From Ceratothoa steindachneri (lineage: Eukaryota > Arthropoda > Malacostraca > Isopoda > Cymothoidae): a stretch of DNA of 64,000 bases. The stretch is taken from contig OZ018337.1 of assembly GCA_963969495.1 (NCBI GenBank), positions 80,214,648-80,278,647 of the forward strand, written 5' to 3'. The translations under genes were made by a program, and so were the position numbers. Below the pieces are notes generated by a model. That model was not told the origin of the DNA and searched no databases. It saw nothing but the letters and a program-made list of their open reading frames with translations. Below are positions 31,990 to 43,948 of this stretch, piece after piece (positions within the stretch are counted from its first letter, which is position 1; each line of letters begins with the position of its first letter).

Positions 31990-33924
31990 TTGCCATTCAT
32001 GTTTCCTTCCAACTATGCTTGACAGTTGCTATGGCATAATTGGGGCATTGGAGGAAGCTGGTTTGAGGAGTAGCCCACAGCCGATAACAATGTCAGAAAC
32101 TATTCCGGACAAAGGAAGGACTGCGACCTCCGCTGCTCATTCCAGCGTGGAACCCTCCCAGGGCCATAGAGCGACATACAACTGTCTTTATGATATGGTG
32201 GGATGCGGTGGCGATTAAAACACCCTCATGGTGGCGGCGTTGTCAATAAGTCCATCATTAGTCAACCCCCGAGACCATCCCCTTCCCGGATTCATCTCAT
32301 CCATCGTTAACATGAAGACTTGTGAGTCCCTATAACGAACAGCAAATAACGACCAGCGTGAAAACATAAGTGCACTCCTCTCTTCAAGGGTCTGCACACC
32401 GGCTATAATAGCGGACCACAGCGCCTCAAGGGTCCTCCTGAGAATCATAAGTGACCTAGAGAAGCCAGATAAGGGTAAGGTATATGAAACCGTATTCGGT
32501 AAAATAAACGTGGCGGTCCTCAGATTAATCTACTCTCCACCAGGATATGTCGCAATTTGCGAAAAAGAGAAGGATATTGAGACCCTTACAAAGGAGGAAA
32601 GGGTAAAAGAATTAAGGGAGATAAACCTTCAGGCCAGCACCCATCCCCAGTCCCAGGCTCACGGAAGTGTTGTGTGCGGAAGGCTGGACCCGTGGATCGG
32701 CCAACATTACAAAAAAGAGATTAAAGCTGAGATTGTGAGAAACCAGCCCTGGGCAAAAATAGCAGAAGTTGTGAAATTTAAAAAACAAAAGAGACAACAC
32801 GGAATACCAGCAAGTGTTTAAGATAATCTTTGCTGATAAGAAGATGGTGGGAAAGGCGAAAGAGAGTGGATTACCGCTCTTCGACGCTAAAATAAGCGGG
32901 GACCAAATTGAACGAGAAGAGTTCACCCCGGTGCAAATTTGCTTCAGGTTTTTGAAGCTAGAACACCACACCACCTAAGATTGCAAGGAAAAGGATCTGA
33001 CCTGTTCTAAATGCAACAGAAAAGGTTACGGCTGGAGCGAATGACCGGCAACTAAAGAAAAGTGCCCGAACTGTAGTCAAACACGCGGGGCAATGGCAAT
33101 GGCCATCCCAAGAAAAAAGAAATCCTTAAAAGAAAAGCTGAAGAGAAGAAAAGCTAAGGGAATTATGAGGGCAAACACCTCCCACGCCCAGGAGTTCATC
33201 TTCGCTCCTGCAGGATACGTCGAAATTGCCTCACATAAGACATACCTGAAGGTAGGTAATGAGAATTCAACAAAAATCCTCATGTGCATTAAGTACGTCC
33301 ACGTGGGGAACCTGACCAACCCAGGGGCTGCTTTGCAAAAGAGCTCAAACGCAAATATGATTCCGGACAACCCTCCATCACGGGACCTCCTGCACCTACA
33401 ATTCCAGCCTGAGGAGGAAGCACCAACAACACTGATCCCACCAGAAGAAAAAAAAATCGAAAATAGTGCGATCACAGAGGCCATGACAGCAGTTCAGAGG
33501 TCCACAAGTAGGGACCCCAGAATAGAGGCCAGAAGGCTCTGGGAGCTGAAAGAAGGATAAAACAAGCTGGTGGTAACCTCTCAAGCTCCTCATTCTCCTC
33601 TGAGGAAGAAGAGGTCGCCCAGCCCCCTAAGGCTCCAGTGAGATCAAGGACCAAGCAAGGGAAAGACTCCCCGTCAAGCTATCAAGTTCGATGAAGAGAA
33701 AATTAAAATGCATTTCTACAGACTATCCCAACATCGGGGAGATAGTCGAGGTAGTCAAAAATGGCCTTTTAAAATGGTCTTATGACGCAGCGATTCAAGA
33801 ATCGCTGATAGATGAACCACTCATGGCAGCAGATATTAAGCAATATAGGGATTCCTGCCTTACCCTAAGTGAAGTAGAATTCAACAAGATAAAAAAAGGA
33901 AAAAAGAGACACAGTAAAAATTAG
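31990..33924 (+). pseudogene. Jockey/I-like LINE ORF1 (gag-like, zinc knuckles)
   Basis: Blocks in alternating frames read VFGKINVAVLRLIYSPPGYV (about 32490), EDIETLTKEERV-type charged segments, WIGQHYKKEIKAEIVRNQPW and, after a shift near 32815, three CCHC-type knuckles at 32935-33090 (CFRFLKLEHHTT-DC, CSKCNRKGYGWSE, CPNCSQTRG). A basic PRKKKSLKEKLKRRK patch follows. The last block (33691-33924) reads IVEVVKNGLLKWSYDAAIQE and ends in KKGKKRHSKN. Such ORF1 proteins bind the LINE RNA. Stops in the knuckles (33042-33044 and others) show that it is dead. A CA repeat separates it from ORF2. Confidence 0.75.
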
Positions 33925-33935
33925 AAGAGAAAGAC

Positions 33936-33970
33936 ACACACACACACACACACGCACGCACGCATAAAGA
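33936..33970. repeat. (CA)n with CACG variants
   Basis: A short dinucleotide run sits between ORF1 and ORF2 of the LINE. Confidence 0.9.
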
Positions 33971-33989
33971 CACATACAAAACACATCTT

Positions 33990-36700
33990 AAACATGGAAA
34001 ACACAAACAATACGTTAAAATATTCACACTCAACGTCAACGGATGGGAAGGGAAATCCATTCTTTACGGAAACATATTCCGTACAATGGATCTTGACTTG
34101 ATCCTCACTTCCGAGCACGGTATGAAGACTGAAGCAAACAGGATAAAGATTCCGAATTACAGTGTCACAAACAAAAATTACACGCAGGATCGATACGACG
34201 GCTCAGCCATCGCGATCCGGAAAAAAATAACATATAAAACGCTACCAAAACCTAGAACGATCATTCTTGACTGTCGAAATCCAAACCCTGGTGGGAAACC
34301 TAACTGTGGCAGTTGCCTATCAACCACTCCGTCGCAACTACCTGCTGATCACCAACTTCTACACCCTATTCAGGCGCGGGAGACTGACAATGATTGGCGG
34401 GGACCTAAACGCCAGACGCAGAACATCTCGTTATGGTCGTACCGTCCAAAGGAGAAGGAACCTGGAGCTACTTCTTGAAAGAAACAGACTCCAGAGGGTC
34501 GGGCCGGATTTCCCAACCTACCTATCATAACGTTCGGCAACTAAAACGGACATAGTGTTAGTGAGAAAATACTTCCCTTTTAATGTCAGCAATGAGCCTG
34601 GGCACGTGGTACCGAGCGACCATGTCCCGATCGTCACCACAATCTCGCTTGCACCGATACTCAAGCCCATCACACATGGGGCAAGTTATGCGAAAGCAAA
34701 CTGAGAGCTATATAGGGAGATACTCAGCGAATGTCAACCAGTTGACTTGGGAGACGCCAATCTCGAAAAGATAGATGAGGAGATAAATAAGATAACTAAT
34801 CTCCTCATACAAGCCGACGAGAGATGCGTCCCCAGGATCTCATAAAATGCTCCCACAACCTAGGTGGACGGACGAATGAGGGAAATCACCTAGGAACATA
34901 AAGAAATCTATGAGGAAATCGGCAGGACAGGCCTAAATCGGGAAAGAATAGCCAGAATGAGACAACTAAGCGAGGATCTAAGAAACATTCATTGAGAATC
35001 AAAGAGAAATCTGGAAAGACATCATTGGTAGGTTAGATAGGGAAAGCAATCCTGTAAGTCTTTGGAACAGCATCCGAAGACTTAGAAAAGTACCCCCACA
35101 CCCAGAACGCGAATCAAAGATGGCGACAACATCATTGAGGATCCAGATGCTATCGAGAGAAGATTCAGGACACACTGGCAATATATTTTCGCGTTCTCCC
35201 TTGAGGAGAACGGTGACTTCAACGAGGACTTCGAAAACCAATTGTTCGATGACCTCGGCACAGTGATACATAGAACCAACCCCTAAACGCAAGTATCTCA
35301 GGAAAGAGAGATGATTAACCATGGGAGCCCCATCACCTTCGAAAATACCATGAACACCATAAGGTCCTTCAAACAGAGGGCACCAGGCTGGTTTGGCCTC
35401 ATGAAAAAAACCTCGTGAATGTGCCAAGACAAATTATTCAGGGACTGGTGAACACCATGAATGCCGCCCTGAATAGAGGCTACTTTCTTGACGGGTACAA
35501 GATGGCCCAAATCCTCTTCATCCCGAAAGAAACAAGCACCCGAACCAGGTGGCTATCTATCACCGGATCTCTTCTGGAGATACCTGACAAGATATTGGAA
35601 AGGATTCTAGCTGACAGGCTACAAGCTCAACTGAGCGAGTTAGGAGCACACGACCACCAACAACAAGGGTTCCGTACAAAAAGGGGCACCGAAACGGCCC
35701 TCACGCTCCTAAAAGAGAAAATAGCATATTGTCAAGCGAATGGTTACTATTTAGACATTGTGCTGAGGGACGTGCAGAAGGCATTCAACAAAGTCTGGCT
35801 AGAAGGACTTTAATACAAGTCTCTGAACATTCAGCTAGATCCAATCCTGGAAAGGATCCTCTGTGACTTTGTCAAGAACAGAAGGGCATGTCTCATGATT
35901 GAAGGCTACATATGATCTGAGTTCGAACTTGAGGCGGGCGTTCCCCAGGGAAGTTGTCTGAGCCCAGTGCTCTGCCTGATCTTTACCATCGACTTTCCAG
36001 CTCCGGTTCACAGGGACACGATGTCTGCAATTTGCAGATGACATCACTCAAATCATCTCGTGCACAGAAAGGCAAGAAAGGGCACAGGAAACTCGCACGA
36101 TAACTGAAATCAATAACATCAACCGGTACGAGAGACGATGAAAGATTAGGACCAATAGGGACAAATTCTAGATCGGATCACTGATCCGCAAGAAGTTGAC
36201 GTGGCCCATCATCATAGAAGGGAGGAGAGACGGCCACTCCACCGATGACACTGTCCTGGGCCTAAAGATCTCCGACCACGGATACTCGAGACACTACACG
36301 GAGAGGCGGAACCTAGAAAAAGGAGAAATCCCCAAGCTATACAGGTTCAGAGATCTTAGCTCGCCCAATATTAGAAAAATATACCTAATGTACATCCGAT
36401 CTAAGCTCATCTACCCTGCAGTAGTGACTCAAGCAGCCAACAAGACCTCAATGAGAAAGCTCCATCGTATACAGAACTCCTCAACATTAATCATCAATAA
36501 AATCAGAAGACGAGAACATCTTCGGTAAAGGGATCTACACAGGAGAAAGCATCTAGAGCCCATCAATGTCATCACCCCAAAACATGAGAAGAAAGGTTTG
36601 GTCTATTCCGGCGAATATTGTCATTCCAGAGCTAGAAGGAACAGGTGGCAGATTTAACACACCTGCAAGACTACGGAAGAAAGTCTCGCCGTCGTTAGTC
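33990..36700 (+). pseudogene. Jockey/I-like LINE ORF2 (endonuclease, RT)
   Basis: The apurinic-type endonuclease is at 34015-34650: FTLNVNGWEGKS, LDLILTSEHG, DRYDGSAIAIRKKI, MIGGDLNARRRTSRYGR and VVPSDHVPIV, with the metal- and phosphate-binding residues visible. The RT follows: RQIIQGLVNTMNAALNRGYF, QQGFRTKRGTETALTLLKEK, RDVQKAFNKVW (motif A, second Asp replaced by Asn), AGVPQGSCLSPVLCLIF and LQFADDITQI (36020-36045). The thumb reads NIRKIYLMYIRSKLIYPAVV. Stops at several places, for example 35811-35813, and shifts near 34270 and 35415 break it. The element ends before about 37010. Confidence 0.85.
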
Positions 36701-37308
36701 CAAGCACCAAACTATACTCTCAGAAAAACATAACATCAATATATACATAGCTGAAACACTAAAAACTAACACTGTAAACACCACAACACAGAACAAACGA
36801 GAAGAGAAAAATAATACACTAAACGATAACACAAACTAACTTGCTGAACCAAAAGCTAATAAAGGCTTCAAAGCGCAACAAAGACCAAAAATAACTACAC
36901 TAAAAATTTGATCACAAACAATAAGAAGAGCATGCTAACAGCACATGAAGATACACAAACATAGAAAAGACAACTAAACAAAGAATAACACAAAAAGCAA
37001 ATTTAGCGACTTAACGTAAAGCGATGCCCTTCCTACTAGGGCAAAATATCCCTCCCTCTTTTAAATTTCACTCACTATCCAAACAATCTTCTAATATTGA
37101 ATACATCACTTCACCATTCTGCCCCGAAGATGACCTACTACAAGGTCGAAGGACGTATATGCTAATAAAGTCATGCCTCTTGCGAGTATTTTTTCTCTCC
37201 TAGAGTCATCCATCGAAATTATAGTGAAAGGTATAAGGAAGCTGCAGTTAAAATTAAACAATGCAGCCGTTGCTTGGACTTCCATGGAGCCTGTATAAAA
37301 AATGGCTT

Positions 37309-37316
37309 CATATATA

Positions 37317-37388
<72 letters not shown>
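37309..37388. repeat. (TA)n microsatellite
   Basis: About 38 TA units. Confidence 0.97.
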
Positions 37389-37392
<4 letters not shown>

Positions 37393-38003
37393 TAAATAAA
37401 TGCGTAATTAAATAATGAAAGAAGGAAGAAACACAACGAAACAAAGAAAAATAGAAAGGTAGAGACAGGGGTAAACAAAGTGACAAAGGCATTAAAGGAA
37501 CCGCCATAAACACTAGGCGGAATTACCTTCAGATACCTTGTTTAACAGCTTACAATGGTTAATCCCTTTCGGATGCTTCTCGTGGACTTGAACGGGAAGT
37601 ATTCTCCGGCGGGGGACAGCATGTTCCGTCGCTTAGGCCGGTTGCTAGTGGAACTAGTCGAAAAGATGAGATTGGTGTCCTTCATATGGAAAAAAATTAT
37701 GTAAGTATCTCTGTCCTACAACCACTTTGCTTTCCTGTCTTGCTTGTCTTTGTGTTCTGAGGCACAAACGAATTTTGAATGGAAGTAGCTGAAGAGCTCC
37801 ATGCCACCAATCACGTTCCCATTCAATTTTTTTCGCCAGGTTGCCGCCGCTCGAGTAGGTCACCTTGGTGATAATTGGATCCCACAAGGTGGTCCGCATT
37901 CGGGAAAATGAGTAACATCCCCATCTCATTCACAGAGGTTAGGTCAGTAGATGAGACCGTATAGAATTCCAGCACCATATTGCCACGGTTTTGAATTTTA
38001 TTC
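37389..38003. other. No gene recognised
   Basis: Short frames only. The stretch flanks the hAT MITE that follows. Confidence 0.5.
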
Positions 38004-38011
38004 CTCTAACC

Positions 38012-38681
38012 CAGGGGCGGGCAACCTCCGGCCCCCGAAGGCCTAGCGTCTGGTCTGCCACCTTGCTCGGCATTAATATTGCAATCCTCCCCCCCCCCCC
38101 TAAAAAAATATTCTGCCAACCAGCATCTGTCTCAGTAGACTCGTATAGGGGAGAGGGGAATGAGTCTTACCTCTGGCAGTGAAAATGAAAAACAAATGCA
38201 TTTCCCTCACATATACGAATAATTTTATGTATATCAAAGTTATAGAGGAGGCAATTCTAAACAAAAAATGCTTAGGGCTTTTTCCGCTGCAATGAATCCT
38301 TACTGATATATGGGTGTGAGCATATCATTCTGTGCGGCTACATCGGCAGATTCTGTTTGGCAACTCTGCGCTTCACTCTGCGATCCTGCCAGACGCAAGC
38401 AGCCAGTGTCCGTTGGACTCTTGCATTGAGACTAAGTATGCTTTGTGGTTAGCACCGCCACCTCAATGACATTCTACTGTTGTCTACCTCATCCATCAAG
38501 CCAGACATTGAGACACTTCTTCATGGCAAGCAACATCAGCCGTTTCACTGATTTGTATGTTTTTAAAATATAATTCTAGTATATATATGGTCAGTTTGGG
38601 GATTTCGTTTGACACTGCGGCCCGCGGCCTGCTCCCAAAGGTCTCATCTGGCCCTCACTCTGAAAAGGTTTCCCGCTCATG
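38012..38681. mobile_element. Non-autonomous hAT element, 670 bp, TSD CTCTAACC
   Basis: The left end is CAGGGGCGGGCAACCTCCGG and the right end, read inward on the other strand, is CATGAGCGGGAAACC: 12 of 15 bases agree. Perfect 8-base duplications CTCTAACC lie at 38004-38011 and 38682-38689. Both ends are rich in GGCC/GGCCC, as in other CAGGGG-type hAT families. It has no transposase. Confidence 0.92.
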
Positions 38682-38689
38682 CTCTAACC

Positions 38690-39244
38690 TATGGCCGTTT
38701 TGCATACCTACTCCTTCCTTGGTATTCGCCCAATGAAAAGTTATAATAGATATAAGCGCTGTCGGGGTGATTTCACCGTATATGAATTCTGTTAGACAAT
38801 ATCCAGATTTCATTCCATTCTGAAAAATACTCGCTGCTCTTACTGATGGGCGCACCTAATTTCATTTAATGGGAAAACTCAGGTATGGACGAGTGTCAAA
38901 AGGATTCCGGGTAATTTCACACGTGACCCCGACCCCTATACACAAGAGCCTCCAATAAGGTCTTGCCACATTTTGAGCCCTGTGATGCTGGTAGAACCCC
39001 TAGCGAATGTTTTCTACGCATTATCGATCCGGAGTGATTGTAAGGGTGCGAAAATGTATCAGATAAATTCCTTCCAACTCGATAATATAAATGGCCGATA
39101 AAATTACCAACCAGAAACGGACTAAAGCGGGTTGTGAGGCTAGAGTATTAGCGTTCAAATCCAACGGTACCGCGTTCGAAACTCAAGAGTCCAAAAACTT
39201 TTATGAAGATCTCACAAGACAGAAAACGGAAGAAAACGCTTGAA
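38690..39244. other. No gene; isolated B-box-like motif
   Basis: CGCGTTCGAAACTC at about 39170 resembles a B box. No A box at a proper distance and no repeat partner was found. Confidence 0.4.
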
Positions 39245-39530
39245 GGACTAACTCAACAAAAAGGACCAAGAAATCATTAACTCAAGATAAATGGAAGAAA
39301 ATGAAGATGCATCAAGAAAAAAAGATAAAGAAAATCAAAAATGAAAAAGCAAGATATATGGAAGAAATATGAAGGTGCATCAAGGAAGAAAACCAAGATT
39401 AAGGACCAACTCAAGAAGAAATCAGCAACTCAAGATAAAAAGAAGAAATATGAAGATGCAAACAAGAAAGAAAAACGAAGATTAAAACCAACCCAGCCAA
39501 GATGAATACGGAAGTCAAGAAGAAGAAAAT
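39245..39530 (+). repeat. Degenerate purine-rich tandem repeat
   Basis: The boxes ACTCAAGATAAATGGAAGAA, AGATGCATCAAGAAA and GGACCAACTCAAGAAG recur two to three times with a period of about 75 bases or its double. It has no intact frame. Confidence 0.6.
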
Positions 39531-39719
39531 GGATTCGAGGAAGCCAACCTGCAGCAAGAAAATCAAGTGAAAATCAAGAATAATATTGATAGATAAATAA
39601 ATCGGGATAATGAGGATATGTCCCCCCCCCCATATGATATTCATTTTATTTACAAGCACTTGGCACATTCGCTGAAGGCAAAAGACTGCACTTCCTCTCC
39701 AGTGTCCGGAAACCCTTCA

Positions 39720-40060
39720 ATGGCCTGTTTTCGTGAACGAGTTGCGCTCCATTCTCGCTTTTTGCGCACATGCCGCCACTAGTCCAGATGATATCTTGTA
39801 TGCCACATGAACTAGGCTTACCTTCTCTGTTAGCTTTGTTTAACATGATCTGGTCGGGGGGTATTGTCCCATATTCCTGGCGAATGCCTTCTGTGCTTGT
39901 TTTTCATAAGCAGAGACAAGATAATTCAACCTTAGCTAGTTTCCTTTCAATTTCTCTAAACTCTTCTGTGTTCAAGTAAATGGAGAAATTGACAAATGTT
40001 AAGTGAGTTTTGTTCAACAGGATCTGGTTGGGGAATATATTTCCAGATTCTTGCTGACTT
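39720..40060 (+). pseudogene. Jockey-like LINE RT fragment with internal duplication
   Basis: The frame gives MISCMPHELGLPSLLALFNM, IWSGGIVPYSWRMPSVLVFH and STLASFLSISLNSSVFK, the first RT motifs of Jockey-type LINEs. A second, poorer copy of the LFNxIWxGxIxPxS segment lies at 40010-40060 (LFNRIWLGNIFPDSC), so part of the fragment is duplicated. Confidence 0.75.
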
Positions 40061-40388
40061 TCTCCATCCCGGCTCCTTCAATAACTCTATGGCACGAAAA
40101 CCTGGCGCTGGAGAGTTGGCCCTTAGCACGAGTGAAAAGCGGCAGTAACTCCGCTCGTCAGATACTGGGACGTACCCAGGGCTTGATTAAAAGAGTGGGC
40201 AGCTGTCCATTGCCCTTCACATTAAGGGACTATCCACAACCTGGGCTATTTTTTTGGTACTTCAGACTAGAGGCCTCCTAGCTTCCACCTGTTAACCTAT
40301 TAATATATATATATTGATTTACTCATTCATTTATATTTTTCATAATCTTATTTCTATAGTGGATTTACTTTGCCAAATTTGTCTATAT

Positions 40389-40447
40389 GGTAGATAGAGG
40401 GGAGTAGGAAAAGGAGCAAAGAAAAAATAATAGCGTAGGCGAGTTGC
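40389..40447 (-). repeat. Partial TRIM LTR (3' end, minus strand)
   Basis: Its complement reads GCAACTCGCCTACGCTATTA, TTTTTTCTTTG and TACTCCCCTCTATCTAC, the last 58 bases of the TRIM LTR at 26999-27184. Confidence 0.85.
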
Positions 40448-40469
40448 TAAGATGGTAAAAGGGTTGGTG

Positions 40470-40684
40470 ATTGTGTTATGGAATGGGTGTTGTAAAGCAT
40501 TTGAAAGTTGAAGAGTGTCTCAGGAATGGATGAGTGCAGTAATAGTGACAGTGTAAAAGGGTAAAGGAGAGGAAGGTGAATGCAAGAACGATATGGGAGT
40601 AAGTCTGTTGGGTGTTGTAGGAAAGGGTGTGGATTTTTTTTTTATTGTGGGTGTAAGAAGGATAACTGAATTATTGATAGGGGG
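40470..40684 (+). pseudogene. RTE-like LINE RT, left part (split by hAT)
   Basis: The frames read NGWMSAVIVTVYKGKGEKGE, then SLLGVVGK and VGVRRITELLIG. This is the start of an RTE-type RT domain (W-x-A-V-I-V-P-x-Y-K-G-K-G-D). It stops at the hAT end at 40685 and resumes at 45508. Confidence 0.75.
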
Positions 40685-40805
40685 CAGGCATGGATCCAGG
40701 GGGGGGGCCTCGGGGGATGACCCCCCCTTTTCCCGTCTATGTTTATATTTCCTTTTTAAGCCATACCTGTATACTACTATTCAGAAAGAGTCATAAAATA
40801 ATATA

Positions 40806-40807
<2 letters not shown>

Positions 40808-40871
<64 letters not shown>
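40808..40871. repeat. (TA)n microsatellite
   Basis: It directly abuts the solo LTR at 40872. Confidence 0.97.
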
Positions 40872-40873
<2 letters not shown>

Positions 40874-41054
40874 TAGCGTACGAGAAGTGCAGGCGAGCGG
40901 CCTAAAAGCTTTGTTTGAATCAGTCTTTTTTGAGACTCAGCATGGCCGAGTGGATTCGCCGCTGGCTAACAGTGGTCCAGGGACGCGAGAAGCTGTTCGC
41001 AACTTGCCTACGCAATTATTTTTTCTTTGCCCCTTTTTCTACCCCCTTCTATCT

Positions 41055-41057
<3 letters not shown>
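40872..41057 (+). repeat. Solo LTR of the TRIM family, in a (TA)n tract
   Basis: A full-length copy of the 186-bp LTR, from CATAGCGTACGAGAAGTGC to CCCCTTCTATCTACA. The A box TGGCCGAGTGG is intact. (TA)n lies on both sides (40808-40871 and 41058-41118), which fits insertion into one microsatellite. Confidence 0.85.

Positions 41058-41118
<61 letters not shown>
41058..41118. repeat. (TA)n microsatellite
   Basis: It lies between the solo LTR and the PLE 3' end. Confidence 0.97.
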
Positions 41119-41119
<1 letters not shown>

Positions 41120-42080
41120 CTAAATTAATAATTCAAAGGTCTAAGATTTAAAATGGACAATTTCGTTATAAATTACCCTTTTAATTACAGGGTCCAGTTT
41201 AGGGAAACCAGGAGATATATTAATATTAGGCGAGGAATTAATGAATGAGCATTCGACAATATTTCTTTGAACAAAGTCAGCAGATTTGTAAATAAATTTA
41301 GCCGAATTCCAATTGATCGGGTGACTTTTTCAGATAAATGGACAAAGAAAGCACTATTACTTTCACCCCTCCTAATATTATATTTATGTTGCGTCAAGCG
41401 TAAACTTAATGATTTACTGGTTTCCCCAAAGATTTGCTTAGGGCAAACTGAACAATTGACAGAACCCCCCCTACCCTATAATATTGTTATTATTATGAAT
41501 CAACATTTTGTACATGGTACTCGTATACTGATACTTAAATTTGATATAAATATTTAACTTATTCAAGAGGCGGGGAAGCAAGGAAACGGACTCAGAAAAC
41601 GGTAAAATAAGGGAGTTCTTAAAATTGTATGCGAGAGGAATTTCAGTTCTGAAAAAATAATTTATTTTTTTTGCCAAATTTAGGCATCTTGCAAGAAATA
41701 TTTGACGGTAGCAAAGATTGTTACCTATTTCAAAGATCTTAGAAATCTCAAGATCCAAGAATTTCGGGCTGGTGATCCGCAACCCTCGGAGAAACATTGA
41801 AATAAATACAGACCGTTTGACTTTATCATTATGACCTGAGTAAAAATGAATATAAGAACCGACGTTGGTAGGCTTACGATAGACGGAAAATTTAAATCCA
41901 GATTGAGTCCTATGAATATGTAGATCTAAGAACGGGAGGACACCATTTTGTTCGAGTTCAAGGGTAAATTTAATGGAGGGAACCAGAGAATTAAGTTCAG
42001 TAAGAAACCATTAACATTCTTAGAAGAAGGCCACAAACAAATCATATTATCTATATATCGGAACTAAACAAGGGGAAAAT
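41119..42080 (-). pseudogene. Penelope-like element: RT palm, thumb and GIY-YIG
   Basis: Read leftwards: RYIDNMICLWP at 42060-42030 is the palm box of PLE RTs with the second catalytic Asp changed to Asn. KFTLELEQNGVLPFLDLHIH, FKFSVYRKPTNVGSYIHFYS and MFLRGLRITSPKFLDLEI follow. The linker ends in KMLIHNNNNIIG, and the GIY-YIG domain reads SVNCSVCPKQIFGETSKSLS, LRLTQHKYNIRRGESNSAFF and, after a shift, NINISPGFPKLDPV and YNEIVHFKS. PLEs copy RNA at a nick made by the GIY-YIG nuclease. The 3' UTR is missing; the copy ends in the (TA)n tract. Confidence 0.9.
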
Positions 42081-42084
42081 CGAT

Positions 42085-42425
42085 AAGGGAGTGAGGGGAT
42101 TTTAATATATCTCTCTGTCTCTTTAAACTGGCCACTGTAATTAATAGGCTTATTTATAACGAAATTGTCCATTTTAAATCTTAGCCATTTGATTAATTTA
42201 GTTGTGTTTCTCTTGTTTATTTTAATGTATTCATAATTTCGTGTGTATGTATTTAGTTTTGTGACCTAAAGGTCTAAATTCTTTGCTCACAGTTGGAATT
42301 TCCGCAAGTAGACCTTATCTATTTGGTTTTCTCCTTCATATCCGGTATCTAAACCCGTCTTTGATAATATTTTTCTATTTTGTTTCCTTTCGTTGTACAT
42401 GGGCGGGGCATCACTCTGTTGTTTC
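42085..42425 (+). pseudogene. Penelope-like element 3' end, inverted (plus strand)
   Basis: It begins within the last codons (SLFKLATVINRLIYNEIVHF, then KS and a stop) and continues through a 3' UTR that matches the complement of 28555-28800. It is back to back with the minus-strand PLE to its left. The end GGGCGGGGCATCACTCTG...CTCATATATATA runs into short (TA)n. Confidence 0.85.
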
Positions 42426-42539
42426 TCATATATATATATATATCACCTTTGTAAAATTTTCCGTTATTCCTCGATAATGAACTGAACAAATGTTCGAAAG
42501 TACTTGGAATCCACCACTCATTTTCCTGTCGGATTTTTT

Positions 42540-42542
<3 letters not shown>

Positions 42543-42583
<41 letters not shown>
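42543..42583. repeat. (TA)n microsatellite
   Basis: About 20 TA units between the PLE end and the mariner. Confidence 0.97.
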
Positions 42584-42586
<3 letters not shown>

Positions 42587-42690
42587 AAAGAACAAATACA
42601 AGTTCGGCCGGTGATAACAACAACAAACTCCTGTTTCTTGTCTCATTGCTCATTCGCGTCCAATTTTCTCTTTCTCTTGTAATATATCTA

Positions 42691-43938
42691 CGAGGGGCGG
42701 TCAATAAGTTTTGCAATTCGGATATAAGGAAACGAGATATGAGGAAAAGTGTTTTATTATTTTTCAATATAACTGCCCTCGACTTAAATGCACTTGCGCT
42801 ACTTGTCCCTGAGGCTTCGAATTCCCGACTACTGTTCAATCCACTCCTGGACGGTGAGCTGGACATCTTTATCATCCCCAAACCGTCGTCCACGCAGTGC
42901 AGCCTTGAGCTGGCGGAATAAGATGTAGTCGCTAGAGGCCAGATATGGACTGTAGGGGGGGTGGTTGAGCTCCTCGAATCCGCACTCGCGCAGGGCAGCT
43001 TGTGCAACTCTGGCCTTGTGGACAGGGGTATTGCCGTGGAGGAGCAGGACACCGCGTGTAAACTTGCCGCGCCGCTTCTGAAGGATGCACTTCTTCAACC
43101 CAGCCAGTTCCTCGGCGTAATATTGGCCTGTGATTATCCTTCTACGAGGCGCATAGTCCACCATCAACTCTCCCTCAGAATCCCAGAAGATGGTGGCCAT
43201 GATCTTCCCGGCTGAGGGTTGGGTCAGGAACTTGATGGGGGTTGGAGAGCCCATGTGTTTCCAGGCCAAGCTTTCGAGCTTGGTCTCGGGATCTCAGTGA
43301 TGGACCCACGTTTCATCACCTGTCACTATGCGTGACTCGAATCCCGCCGGGGCTTGGTGTACAGGAGCAGCAGCTCCTCCGAACTTGGACGACGTTGAAG
43401 TCGATCATGGGGCAGAGACCTTGGTCATGGCCAAATTGTCGTGGATGATGTTGATAACACTTCCATGTGATATTCCAAGTTCTCGCTCGATTTCTTCGAC
43501 CTTCACCCGTCGATTTTCGAGGATCATCCTCTCCACACGGGCCACATTGTCCTCGTTGGTCATGTCTGACGGGCGTCCTAAACGGGGGTCATCTTCAAGG
43601 GACTCACGACCATGGCGGAACTCCCTATTCCAGCAGCAATGGTTGCATTGGAAGGGGCGGTGTCGGTGTACACTGCAACTATGCGTTCATGGATCTCTTT
43701 TGCATTCTTGCCTTCCTTGGTCAAAAATATGATCACTGCGCAATGCTCAACCTTCTCCATTGTTGAAAAATTTGTGACTGACGATCTGCGATCAGCTACT
43801 GCTTCTTAAATAGACGAGGCAGGAGCATGCTGCTGCAGGTCCTTACTTGACATAACTTGTCCTAACACCCCCACAAATAGCCATCCCCCTTCCTCTGTTT
43901 TGCTCTACCGATTCGCAAAACTTATTGACCGCCCCTCG
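42691..43938 (-). mobile_element. Full-length mariner element, 1248 bp, TA TSD
   Basis: The left end is CGAGGGGCGGTCAATAAGTT and the right end is the complement of the same string; the match continues as TTGCRAATTCG for about 28 bases with few changes. TA duplications lie at 42689-42690 and 43939-43940. The transposase runs on the minus strand. Length, TIRs and TSD are those of a complete mariner. Confidence 0.93.
42760..43760 (-). pseudogene. mariner transposase (inactivated)
   Basis: It starts MEKVEHCAVIIFLTKEGKNA (helix-turn-helix part). A shift near 43620 leads to other frames. The first catalytic Asp is kept in VTGDETWVHH (about 43315). In the frame 42829-43269 the second is Gly (LLHGNTPVH) and the third is Tyr (PPYSPYLASSDY), both normally Asp in the mariner DD34D triad. 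Several stops also occur (for example after VHH). It shows the element is dead although its ends are well preserved. Confidence 0.88.
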
Positions 43939-43948
43939 TATATATATA

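Noticed and set aside
33077..33484. 135-residue minus-strand frame with hydrophobic segments
   Set aside because: Antisense to LINE ORF1; no independent support.
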